Assembly (NCBI GenBank): GCA_051745305.1
Contig: JBNJDY010000071.1
Location: 1 to 7,252 of the forward strand
Length of the DNA stretch: 7,252 bases
Source: Saliniplasma sp051745305
GTDB taxonomy: Archaea > Thermoplasmatota > Thermoplasmata > Halarchaeoplasmatales > Halarchaeoplasmataceae
Reading direction: 5' to 3'
Shown here: piece after piece, positions 1 through 5,867 of the stretch
Numbering within the stretch: position 1 is the stretch's first letter
Layout of the letters: each line of letters begins with the position of its first letter
Notes under the pieces: model-generated
The model's input: the letters and a program-made list of their open reading frames with translations, nothing else
Database searches by the model: none
Told to the model about the DNA's origin: nothing
Position numbers and translations under genes: made by a program

Positions 1-1828
1 CGTATTCTTTTAGAAGATCAGGAGTTCCCACTAGCACTTCTTTCCCGTCTATCATGGCCCTGATCCCCTGACCGGTCACCGACTCGAAGTCCTCCGGTTC
101 TTTCATCGAAAGTCCCTTCTCTTTTGCTTTTTTGACGATGGATTCTCCGAGAGGATGCTCGGATCGCTGTTCTGCTGATGCAGCGTAAACCAGTATATCA
201 TCTTTTGAATCACCTATCACGTCTGTCACACCAGGTTCCCCTTTTGTGATAGTCCCAGTTTTATCAAGAACTATGGTTTTGATATCTTTCATCAACTGGA
301 TCGATTCTCCTCTCCTGATCAGAACTCCGTTCTCCGCACCTTTTCCGCTGCCAACCATCAATGCCGTTGGAGTGGCCAAACCCAGTGCGCACGGACATGC
401 GATCACCAGTGTTGCGATAGCGGCATATAGTGCCAAAGAAAGGACGGTAAGCTCTGGGTTCACCCACGGTAAAAACGGTTCAGCCCAAACGACGATGGAG
501 TGAAATGTTTCAGGGAATACCATCCAAACTAAGAAAGCTGAGAGAGAAATCGTAATGACTGCAGGGACAAAATAAGCCGTGATCTTATCAGCGTAAGCTT
601 GAATCGGCACTCTAGAACCCTGTGCCTCTTCGACCATCCTGATCACTTGTGAAAGGAACGTGTCTTTACCGACTTTGGTCGCCTCTACGGTTATAGAACC
701 TTTTTTGTTGATGGTAGCCCCTATCACCTCGTCACCCTCTTTTTTCTTCACCGGCATAGACTCTCCAGTAGCTATCGATTCATCGACGGAACTCTTTCCC
801 TCCAACACTTTACCGTCGGTGGGGATCTTCTCCCCCGGCCGGACTATCATCTTGTCCCCGATCTGTATCTTATCCACTGCTATCTCTTTCTCTTCACCAT
901 CTCTAACCACCCTAGCGGTTTTAGCTTCCAGCGTCATCAGTTTCTTTATAGCCTGAGAAGCTCTTCCTTTAGCCTTGTTCTCGATATACCTCCCTATCAA
1001 ATGGAACGCCATGATCATACCGGCGATCCCACCATAGTTCAATATCTGGAAGCCGTAACCGTAATAATGTAATATAGCTATCAGACCTGTTGAGTAGGCT
1101 GCTATAGAACCCAACATTATCAATGCATCCATATTAGGCGAGAGTTTCATTAATGAACGGGTTCCTGACGTCATGGTCTCTGATCCAACGTAAAAAAGGA
1201 CCGGTGTAGCTAAAGCTACTAGAGTTATATCGTAATACGGCCTCTGAAGGAGGGTATATCCTACATAATTGGAGATGATTATGGCCATCATCGGGATGAC
1301 GAATGCCCATGCGATGTAAGTTCGGCGCTTCGCCGTCTCTATCTTTTCAAGATCCTTATCCACCCTATCCTTCTCTTCGTAATCCTCTTCTAACCACGAC
1401 TCGGGAACTGAATAACCCGTTTTCTTAACGGCTCTTACAAAATCACTCCTGTGAACTTTACCGGGTATGTAGTGTATCGTTGCTTTCTCGGTTGTAAGGT
1501 TAGCGTTAGCTGAAATAACTCCATCTAACTTCTCAAGGGCTTTCTGGTTAGTCTGTGAACAGGCCGCACAAGTCATCCCCTCTATGGGCATGTCGATCTT
1601 CTCACCCTCGTAAACTGAATAACCCGCTTCTTCAACAGCTTTAGATATATCGTCCATCTTGACCTTTGATGCATCGTACTCTATAGAGGCCTGTTCGCTG
1701 GCATAGCTTACATTACTCTTATCTACCCCTTCCAATTTATCTAGAGACTTCTCTATAGTCTGGGCGCAGCTGGCACAGTGCATCCCTTCGATGGGAACGT
1801 TCTTTTTTTGTTTTTCTTCTTTTGACAT
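1..1828 (-). CDS. copA: CopA-type Cu+-translocating P1B-ATPase (C-terminus cut by window edge)
   Basis: Exports Cu+ (possibly Ag+) across the cytoplasmic membrane using ATP. The frame is open to base 1, giving 609 N-terminal residues; the family usually runs to about 750-830. In order: two heavy-metal-associated domains (GMHCASC, Cys18/Cys21; GMTCAAC, Cys87/Cys90), hydrophobic segments near residues 169-190, 200-216, 229-250 and 258-278, the actuator domain with TGES at 354-357, a segment near 415-437, the transmembrane metal site CPC at 478-480, the phosphorylation site DKTG with Asp522, and the nucleotide-domain HP motif at His558-Pro559. The hinge GDGxND motif and last two helices lie outside. 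The CPC plus CxxC domains point to the Cu+ subgroup, but the later helix residues that confirm it are missing. The ATG at 1826-1828 is supported by GAGGT (plus 1836-1840) seven bases upstream. The gene lies 39 bp downstream of the YHS gene, presumably in one transcript. Confidence 0.95.
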   Translation of the reverse strand, partial: MSKEEKQKKNVPIEGMHCASCAQTIEKSLDKLEGVDKSNVSYASEQASIEYDASKVKMDDISKAVEEAGYSVYEGEKIDMPIEGMTCAACSQTNQKALEKLDGVISANANLTTEKATIHYIPGKVHRSDFVRAVKKTGYSVPESWLEEDYEEKDRVDKDLEKIETAKRRTYIAWAFVIPMMAIIISNYVGYTLLQRPYYDITLVALATPVLFYVGSETMTSGTRSLMKLSPNMDALIMLGSIAAYSTGLIAILHYYGYGFQILNYGGIAGMIMAFHLIGRYIENKAKGRASQAIKKLMTLEAKTARVVRDGEEKEIAVDKIQIGDKMIVRPGEKIPTDGKVLEGKSSVDESIATGESMPVKKKEGDEVIGATINKKGSITVEATKVGKDTFLSQVIRMVEEAQGSRVPIQAYADKITAYFVPAVITISLSAFLVWMVFPETFHSIVVWAEPFLPWVNPELTVLSLALYAAIATLVIACPCALGLATPTALMVGSGKGAENGVLIRRGESIQLMKDIKTIVLDKTGTITKGEPGVTDVIGDSKDDILVYAASAEQRSEHPLGESIVKKAKEKGLSMKEPEDFESVTGQGIRAMIDGKEVLVGTPDLLKEY

Positions 1829-1867
1829 TTTCTTAACCTCATAAAGAAAGGGGTTTAGGCGCGACCC

Positions 1868-2008
1868 TTACAGGTACTTCTCTGGGTCTTCCTCGAATTG
1901 AGCTTTACATCCAGGGGCACAGAAGTAGTACGTCTTGCCCTTGTATTCAGTTTTATACTCTGCTTCTTCTTCATCAACTTTCATATTACATACGGGATCT
2001 TTCTCCAT
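1868..2008 (-). CDS. Small YHS/TRASH-type metal-binding protein, CopM-like
   Basis: A 46-residue protein that is a single YHS (TRASH-like) metal-binding domain. It opens with MEKDPVCNM, the YHS signature (more often DPVCGM), with Cys7, then a hydrophobic aromatic strand TYYFC and the CAPGC cluster, and ends in the family-typical FEEDPEKYL tail. Three cysteines (DPVC and FCAPGC) are the likely ligands. It is the promoter-proximal gene before copA. In Sulfolobus a small TRASH protein, CopM, is encoded beside copA and the CopT regulator and is proposed to carry copper; the same role is inferred here, as a cytoplasmic Cu+ chaperone or buffer. The start at 2008 is chosen over an in-frame upstream start at 2098 because an excellent GAGGTGA site precedes it and because the 30 extra residues would be encoded by the promoter and palindrome and resemble no YHS protein. 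There is no signal peptide. Confidence 0.88.
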   Translation of the reverse strand: MEKDPVCNMKVDEEEAEYKTEYKGKTYYFCAPGCKAQFEEDPEKYL

Positions 2009-2013
2009 TTTTG

Positions 2014-2020
2014 TCACCTC
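2014..2020 (-). promoter_or_regulatory. Shine-Dalgarno site GAGGTGA deciding the YHS protein start
   Basis: On the minus strand GAGGTGA lies five bases before the ATG at 2006-2008. It matches the anti-Shine-Dalgarno end of 16S rRNA over seven bases and favours the short 46-residue form of the protein. Confidence 0.8.
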
Positions 2021-2060
2021 TACTATACTATATGTAGTTCCTAATTCATTGGACTTTTGG

Positions 2061-2074
2061 TTTACATATGTAAA
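2061..2074. promoter_or_regulatory. Perfect 14-bp palindrome, candidate operator of the copper module
   Basis: TTTACATATGTAAA is identical to its own reverse complement; the flanking bases (G on both sides) break the symmetry. It lies in the divergent intergenic region between the YHS/copA genes and the TRASH-Lrp regulator, next to the candidate leftward TATA box. Lrp/AsnC-family regulators commonly bind short AT-rich palindromes, and divergently placed regulators usually bind in the shared spacer. Binding by the neighbouring regulator is inferred. Confidence 0.6.
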
Positions 2075-2080
2075 GTATAA
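2071..2080 (-). promoter_or_regulatory. Candidate TATA box for the yhs-copA transcript
   Basis: Minus-strand TTATACTTTA resembles an archaeal TATA element. Transcription would start about 25 bases further on, near 2050, leaving a leader of about 40 bases that contains the Shine-Dalgarno site. The box abuts and partly overlaps the perfect palindrome at 2061-2074, a position suited to a repressor or metal-responsive switch. The box is assigned by eye; a second AT-rich stretch near 2026-2037 fits less well because transcription from it would start at the start codon and exclude the Shine-Dalgarno site. Confidence 0.45.
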
Positions 2081-2090
2081 CTCGTTTTCT

Positions 2091-2105
2091 TTTAACAAAC
2101 GTAAA
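2091..2105. repeat. Degenerate second copy of the palindrome half-sites
   Basis: TTTAAC-AAAC-GTAAA keeps the TTTA(A)C...GTAAA arms of the palindrome at 2061-2074 with one extra base. The two centres are about 31 bp apart, close to three helical turns, so both would face the same side of the DNA. It runs into the candidate rightward TATA element. AT-rich sequence yields such matches by chance, so this is tentative. Confidence 0.3.
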
Positions 2106-2110
2106 ATATT
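2102..2110 (+). promoter_or_regulatory. Candidate TATA element of the regulator gene (leaderless transcript)
   Basis: TAAAATATT is centred about 31 bases before the ATG at 2137, so transcription would begin within a few bases of the start codon. No Shine-Dalgarno sequence precedes that ATG (the preceding bases are TTTTTTATAGAT). Both points fit a leaderless or nearly leaderless mRNA, which is common for archaeal regulators. Confidence 0.4.
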
Positions 2111-2136
2111 AGTTCGAGCATTACTTTTTTATAGAT

Positions 2137-2748
2137 ATGGAGTTGAGTGAGAACCAGATCAAAGTCTTGAAAGCCCTTCAGGACGACCCGAGAACGTCCA
2201 TGAGATCCCTAGCTGAAAAAGCGGATGTAAGTACGCCCACAGCCAGTAACATCGTGGACGAACTCGAAAAGATGGGTATCGTCAAGGGGTATCGGACCGT
2301 TTTGGACACGGGGAAGTTGGGTTTGTACACGTTCCATATAACCATGGAAGTCGACGTTCATAGTACAGAAGAGATAGTTGAAAAGATCGTTGATATGGAG
2401 GAGATCAACGAACTGTTCGAGTTGGATGGTAGTGATATGTTCGCCAAAGTGATCGTTTCATCACTCGACGAACTCGACGATATAACCCGGGATCTGAAAG
2501 GCATCCAAGGTGTCATAAGATTGAACGTGTCAAGGGAGACTAACTGCTTGAAAGATTCTTCCACGATACGGCTGGAGACGGTTTACAACCTCGATATAGA
2601 TTGTTACTACTGTAAAAAAACTATCCAGGGAACTCCCGTTAAACTCGATATGGATGGTAGGAAACATTACCTGTGCTGTGAAACCTGTGCCTCTGAGTAT
2701 AAAGAGAAGTACCAAAAGTTGAAAGAGAAAGCGGAATCAAAAGATTAA
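2137..2748 (+). CDS. Lrp/AsnC-type transcription regulator with C-terminal TRASH metal-sensing domain (CopT-like)
   Basis: Predicted metal-responsive regulator of the divergent YHS/copA genes. Residues 4-52 form an Lrp-type winged helix-turn-helix (LSENQIKVLKALQDDP..., then SLAEKADVSTPTASNIVDEL, then wing KGYRTVLD). Residues about 55-145 look like the alpha/beta ligand-binding and oligomerisation region of Lrp proteins. Residues 150-195 form a TRASH domain: Cys156-x2-Cys159, a strand ending HYLCC, and Cys181-x2-Cys184, with Cys180 as an extra thiol. The tail is Lys/Glu-rich. The same architecture occurs in CopT of Sulfolobus and in VNG1179C of Halobacterium, both tied to copper P-type ATPases. 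By analogy Cu+ binding to the TRASH cysteines would change DNA binding; whether it activates or represses cannot be read here. The start lacks a Shine-Dalgarno site but matches the family N-terminus. Another thiophilic metal as ligand is possible. Confidence 0.9.
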   Translation: MELSENQIKVLKALQDDPRTSMRSLAEKADVSTPTASNIVDELEKMGIVKGYRTVLDTGKLGLYTFHITMEVDVHSTEEIVEKIVDMEEINELFELDGSDMFAKVIVSSLDELDDITRDLKGIQGVIRLNVSRETNCLKDSSTIRLETVYNLDIDCYYCKKTIQGTPVKLDMDGRKHYLCCETCASEYKEKYQKLKEKAESKD

Positions 2749-2774
2749 TATTAACAGCGTTATAAACATCCTAA

Positions 2775-2780
2775 AAGGAG
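2775..2780 (+). promoter_or_regulatory. Shine-Dalgarno site for the small membrane protein
   Basis: AAGGAG lies seven bases before the ATG at 2788. The gap of only 39 bp from the regulator stop codon and the strong site favour translation from a transcript that starts upstream, possibly shared with the regulator. Confidence 0.65.
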
Positions 2781-2787
2781 CATTGAC

Positions 2788-2982
2788 ATGAAGATATCTT
2801 ACGAAACCAAGGACCTTATGATAATCTCATTGGTCGTAGCGATCATTAACGTAACTGTGCCTTACCTTGTTTTGAAGGACTACTCCGTATACTGGGCAAA
2901 CTTCGTGTTCTGGACAGTACTCACCCTTTTGGTGATGTTCATCGGATATCTATACATCAAGGAATGGGGTGATTCTGAATGA
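2788..2982 (+). CDS. Small two-helix membrane protein, putative symporter partner subunit
   Basis: A 64-residue protein with two hydrophobic segments, at about 11-30 (MIISLVVAIINVTVPYLVL) and 35-57 (WANFVFWTVLTLLVMFIGYLY), a short polar N-terminus and an acidic C-terminus. Its stop codon overlaps the start of the symporter gene in an ATGA junction, so the two are translationally coupled. Small two-helix proteins encoded directly before SSS-family transporters are known, for example YhdT (DUF997) before PanF and DUF4212 proteins before acetate-type symporters. A structural or assembly role in the same transporter is inferred from that arrangement. I do not recognise the sequence as a specific member of either family. 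Confidence 0.8.
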   Translation: MKISYETKDLMIISLVVAIINVTVPYLVLKDYSVYWANFVFWTVLTLLVMFIGYLYIKEWGDSE

Positions 2983-4436
2983 GCCCGTACTACCTTTTCT
3001 TAGGTCTGGGTATATGGGCCGTGTTCGGGGTTTTGATCGCCAATTACGCTAAGAGGTACATGGGTATAGGCATGGAAGATTTCTTTTTAGCCAATCGAAA
3101 GATAGGTGGTTTTATATCGGCCATGACATACAGCGCTACCACGTTCAGCGCCTTCATGATGATCGGACTGGTGGGTTTGGTCTATTCAACCGGAGTAGGT
3201 GCTTTTGGTTTCGAGATGACTTATCTGATGTTCACGGTACTGCTTCTTGGCATATTCGCTCCTAGGTTCTGGTCCGCAGGTAAAATATACAGTTATCTTA
3301 CCCCCTCCGAGATGCTGTCACATAGGTATGAAGATGATAAGGTGGGGATGGTTTCCACTATTGTCTTTTTGATCATGCTCATACCTTACGCTTCAATCCA
3401 GATGATGGGTGCCGGATTCCTATTTTACGGATTAACCGGAGGTCAAGTACCGTATATGGTAGGAGTTGTCATCATGGCGGTCTTCAGCGGGTTCGCGGCA
3501 TTATGGGCCGGGATGAGATCGGTATCTTGGACGGATGCGTTTCAGGCTATCACCATGCTGGTTTCTGCAATAATATTACTGTTCTACATCTTCTACTACA
3601 TCTTCGGAGGTCCGGTGAACTTTTTTTCAACGATCAGCAGTCAGAATCCGGAACTGCTGCAGTTTACGTGGAGTATCGAGATGTTCATCGGTTTATCTCT
3701 TCCATGGGCTTTCTTCGCATTGACCAACCCTCAAGTCTCCCAGAGGATGTTTGTGTCTAAAGACGTAAAAAGTTTGAAAAGGATGATAATATTCTTCTCA
3801 CTCTTCGCCTTCATTTATACGATCATCACATCTCTATTTGGATTCGCAATCGCCAACTACATACCGGGTTTAGCGGTCGCTGACGAAGCGATGCCAGCTT
3901 TACTTTCCCAAGTCCCAACCGCTTTAGCGGTGATCATATTTGTTGGAATATTCGCAGCTGCGTCTTCGACTCTAGGTTCTGTGATATTGACTTTGAGTTC
4001 TATGACCACCCGTGACCTTGCTCAACCTCTCGGTAAGAATCTTTCAGAGAAACAACAGCTGTTGATTGGTAAGACCACCATCATCTTGTTAGTCGTGATT
4101 TGTATAATATTCGCAAGTCTAAGATTGGAACTGATAGCCATCCTTTCAGCCATGGCCTCAGGGGGACTTTTAGTTACAGCTCCCGCTTTAATCGGTACAT
4201 TCTTCTGGAAAAAAGGGACGTCCCAGGGAGCGCTCGTGAGTATACTGATCGGCGGTCTGGTCACAGGTTCAATGTTCATATTCAACATTTACCCCTTTGG
4301 TTGGTGGCCGTCGGTATGGGGTTTCATAGTGACGATCATACTGTACATCGGTGTCAGTCTAGTAACTTCACCACCTGAAAAAGCCGAGGAGTTCCTAGAA
4401 GTCATTGATGAAGAGATGGAGAAGAACGGTTTTTAG
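2979..4436 (+). CDS. Sodium:solute symporter (SSS/SLC5 family), substrate unknown
   Basis: A 485-residue integral membrane protein, normal length for PutP/PanF-like members, with about 13 hydrophobic segments, predicted to import a small solute with Na+. Visible family marks: the loop EDFFLANRKIGG (33-44) before the first core helix, the core helix TYSATTFSAFMMIG (50-63), and the signature FAAASSTLGSVILTLSS near 325-341 followed by TTRDL. By alignment in mind, Ser330-Thr331 match the Na2-site Ser340-Thr341 of PutP and Ala53 matches PutP Ala53, while the PutP Asp55 position is Thr, as in non-proline members. A proline carrier is therefore less likely, but no substrate can be named. The start is set by GGTGAT (2968-2973) within the preceding gene and the ATGA overlap. 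The C-terminal tail is acidic and cytoplasmic. The link to the upstream metal regulator is positional only. Confidence 0.92.
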   Translation: MSPYYLFLGLGIWAVFGVLIANYAKRYMGIGMEDFFLANRKIGGFISAMTYSATTFSAFMMIGLVGLVYSTGVGAFGFEMTYLMFTVLLLGIFAPRFWSAGKIYSYLTPSEMLSHRYEDDKVGMVSTIVFLIMLIPYASIQMMGAGFLFYGLTGGQVPYMVGVVIMAVFSGFAALWAGMRSVSWTDAFQAITMLVSAIILLFYIFYYIFGGPVNFFSTISSQNPELLQFTWSIEMFIGLSLPWAFFALTNPQVSQRMFVSKDVKSLKRMIIFFSLFAFIYTIITSLFGFAIANYIPGLAVADEAMPALLSQVPTALAVIIFVGIFAAASSTLGSVILTLSSMTTRDLAQPLGKNLSEKQQLLIGKTTIILLVVICIIFASLRLELIAILSAMASGGLLVTAPALIGTFFWKKGTSQGALVSILIGGLVTGSMFIFNIYPFGWWPSVWGFIVTIILYIGVSLVTSPPEKAEEFLEVIDEEMEKNGF

Positions 4437-4490
4437 TGAGTTGGGATAAAAATGAGAAATAAATATATATAATAAAATATTCTTATATTT

Positions 4491-4502
4491 ATCACAAGTG
4501 AT
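4491..4502. repeat. Inverted repeat ATCAC-AA-GTGAT
   Basis: Five-base arms around a two-base centre, immediately after the AT-rich TATA-like stretch and so near a possible transcription start. The shape is that of a small dimeric regulator site; the binding protein is unknown. Confidence 0.4.
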
Positions 4503-4511
4503 TTATGCAGA

Positions 4512-4526
4512 ATTCTTAAAAAGAAT
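4512..4526. repeat. Inverted repeat ATTCTT-AAA-AAGAAT
   Basis: Six-base perfect arms with a three-base centre. It could act as an operator, or in RNA as a weak AT-rich hairpin in the response regulator leader. It sits about 60-75 bases before the start codon. Confidence 0.4.
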
Positions 4527-4541
4527 GAAAGTAATAACGGT

Positions 4542-4558
4542 TACAGAAAGAATCTGTA
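4542..4558. repeat. Inverted repeat TACAGA-AAGAA-TCTGTA
   Basis: Six-base perfect arms with a five-base loop, about 28 bases before the start codon. Of the three repeats in this gap it has the best geometry for an RNA stem-loop. Its role, as operator or leader hairpin, cannot be told from the sequence. Confidence 0.4.
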
Positions 4559-4585
4559 TAGGGTTCTGAAAAATAAAGGGGTCTA

Positions 4586-5293
4586 ATGATGGTTGACGAA
4601 AATGATGAAGAAAGGGTCTATAATATATTACTCGTAGATGATGAGCCAGAAGTTTTGAAAGTCCTTGAAACAGTTCTTGATAGTACTGATAAATTCAAAT
4701 GCGATATCTATACGGCTGATAATGGTGAAGAAGCTGAACAAATGCTGAAGGAAGAAAGTTTCAACCTCGTATTAGCCGACCACAAGATGCCCGGCATCAC
4801 CGGAGTCGAGCTTCTTACAAAAGTTAAGGATCAATACCCCAATACCGTTAGGATCCTCATAACCGGTTATTCCGACCTTGAGATCGCACGTGATGCTATC
4901 AACAAAGCTGAAGTCCATCATTACCTTGAAAAGCCTTGGGATAACGACATGGTTATCAACACCGTGCATAGAGAACTTGTAAGGATGGCGGAGAGGGAAT
5001 CAGCGAAAGTAACTGAAGTCGAAGACGTTGTTGACGCTTTGAGATTCATAAGAGAGTTCAGGAATAATATCAAAAGCCTTTCGGAATCCCATCCTGGGAT
5101 ACTGTCGATCCCAAAAGATAGTGAAGGTGGGAGACAGAAGATCATATTCGAATTCGAATCCTCGTCAGAATTTAACAAGTTCTCTTTCGAACTAAAAAAT
5201 AATAGGGATCTAAAAGAGCTTCATAAAGCTAGGATCGAGGACGTTCAGGTTTTCAACAACAAGTATATAGTGACCGTGTCTTTGAAGCCTTGA
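4586..5293 (+). CDS. Orphan response regulator: receiver domain with unrecognised C-terminal domain
   Basis: Residues about 12-130 form a CheY-like receiver with all key residues: acidic pair Asp18-Asp19 (ILLVDDEPE), phospho-acceptor Asp65 (LVLADHKMPG), Thr93 (ILITGYSD) and Lys116 (YLEKPWD). The GYSD/YLEKPW wording is that of receivers related to RpfG/HD-GYP proteins. Residues about 125-165 look helical and charged, suggesting a dimerising linker. Residues about 185-235 look like alternating strands and one helix (KIIFEFESSSEF... then YIVTVSLKP) with no helix-turn-helix, HD-GYP, GGDEF or kinase motif. The output function is unknown; protein-protein signalling is possible. No histidine kinase is in the window. 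AAAGGGG (4575-4581) precedes tandem ATGs at 4586 and 4589; the second gives better spacing, so the first Met may not be used. The gene converges on the nitroreductase gene with 3 bp between stop codons. Confidence 0.9.
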   Translation: MMVDENDEERVYNILLVDDEPEVLKVLETVLDSTDKFKCDIYTADNGEEAEQMLKEESFNLVLADHKMPGITGVELLTKVKDQYPNTVRILITGYSDLEIARDAINKAEVHHYLEKPWDNDMVINTVHRELVRMAERESAKVTEVEDVVDALRFIREFRNNIKSLSESHPGILSIPKDSEGGRQKIIFEFESSSEFNKFSFELKNNRDLKELHKARIEDVQVFNNKYIVTVSLKP

Positions 5294-5296
5294 ATC

Positions 5297-5866
5297 TCAA
5301 AAGTTCTCAGTTCGTCCGAACCTGTCCAGATGTACGAACTCGTCTAAGGTGTTTCTTTCAGGTCTTTTCTTTTCAGTTTTAGCTTGATGTTCAGTCAATT
5401 CATCCTTGATCTCTTCACTGTGCTTACCAACTATCACCAGAGTTATAACCTGGTAATCGTCCGGAATGTCCAGTAATTCTTTCGTTTCAGCTTCGTCAAA
5501 TCCTGCAATAGGATGTGCAACTAGTCCAAGTTCAGTGGCTTTGAGTACCAAGAAAGCTGTTCCCAGACCGGTGTCGAACTGGTGATACTCCCTATCTTTC
5601 ACAACACAATCGTCATCTTTCTTACTGAAAACTGCGATTATCATGGAAGAGTTCCTGGTCCATTTGTTGGTAGATGACATCACTTCGTACATCTCTTCTA
5701 GTTTGTCTTTATTTCTTACAAATACAAAATTCCACGGTTGATTGTTGTAGCAGGAAGGAGCTAGTTGAGCAGTCTCCGCGAGTTCTTTGATCTGCTCGTC
5801 AGTTATCTCGACCTTTTCTAAAGATCGGTACGCTCTTCTTTTTTGAACAATTTCACCGAAGGACAT
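5297..5866 (-). CDS. Nitroreductase-family FMN oxidoreductase
   Basis: A 189-residue, full-length single-domain member of the nitroreductase family: cytoplasmic, usually dimeric flavoproteins that use NAD(P)H or another donor to reduce varied acceptors. Visible marks: the N-terminal FMN-phosphate motif KRRAYRS (Arg10, Arg11, Arg14), the flavin-contact stretch LAPSCYNNQPWNF (35-47), the central DTGLGTAFLVLKATELGLVAHPIAGF helix and loop near 98-123, and the C-terminal strand ending EFVHLDRFG. The substrate cannot be assigned. The ATG at 5864-5866 follows the beta-subunit stop as TGA-G-ATG; a GTG at 5873-5875 would add three residues and overlap the stop. The ATG gives the normal family N-terminus, though its upstream AAAGG is rather far (11 bases). 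The position as third gene of the oxidoreductase operon suggests a redox role tied to ferredoxin or 2-oxoacid metabolism, which is inference. Confidence 0.88.
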   Translation of the reverse strand: MSFGEIVQKRRAYRSLEKVEITDEQIKELAETAQLAPSCYNNQPWNFVFVRNKDKLEEMYEVMSSTNKWTRNSSMIIAVFSKKDDDCVVKDREYHQFDTGLGTAFLVLKATELGLVAHPIAGFDEAETKELLDIPDDYQVITLVIVGKHSEEIKDELTEHQAKTEKKRPERNTLDEFVHLDRFGRTENF

Positions 5867-5867
5867 C

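Larger units (their letters stand above)
4437..4585 (+). promoter_or_regulatory. AT-rich spacer with candidate promoter of the response regulator
   Basis: The 149-base gap between the symporter and the response regulator is much more AT-rich than the genes around it. The stretch 4460-4491 contains several overlapping TATA-like elements (AAATATATATAATAAAA and CTTATATTTA), which would place transcription starts at roughly 4492-4515. A later candidate, CTGTATAGG near 4554-4562, would start transcription almost at the ATG. Three short inverted repeats follow within the same gap. There is no clear oligo-T run, so the symporter terminator is not identifiable. Confidence 0.45.

Noticed and set aside
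246..956. Plus-strand open frames of 85 and 98 codons
   Set aside because: They lie antisense to the copA region that encodes the TGES, CPC and DKTG motifs; they have no ribosome binding site and no recognisable protein content.
2009..2098. Longer N-terminus for the YHS protein starting at 2098
   Set aside because: The extra 30 residues would be encoded across the palindrome and TATA-like DNA, resemble nothing in YHS proteins, and the GAGGTGA site clearly serves the ATG at 2008.
2760..2767. TATA-like TTATAAAC before the small membrane protein
   Set aside because: Centred about 25 bases before the ATG, it would start transcription at the start codon and leave the strong AAGGAG site out of the mRNA. 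A shared upstream transcript fits better, though this is not excluded.
3503..4378. Overlapping alternative-frame open reading frames on both strands inside the symporter gene
   Set aside because: The symporter frame has continuous family motifs and hydrophobic segments; the others have low-complexity or implausible content and no start signals.
2979..4436. Assigning the symporter as a proline (PutP) or pantothenate (PanF) carrier
   Set aside because: The PutP Asp55 position is Thr here, and the resemblance to PanF rests on family-wide motifs and the small-partner arrangement, which do not fix a substrate.
4772..5178. Minus-strand open frames opposite the response regulator
   Set aside because: Shadows of the receiver and linker coding sequence; the plus frame carries all the conserved receiver residues.
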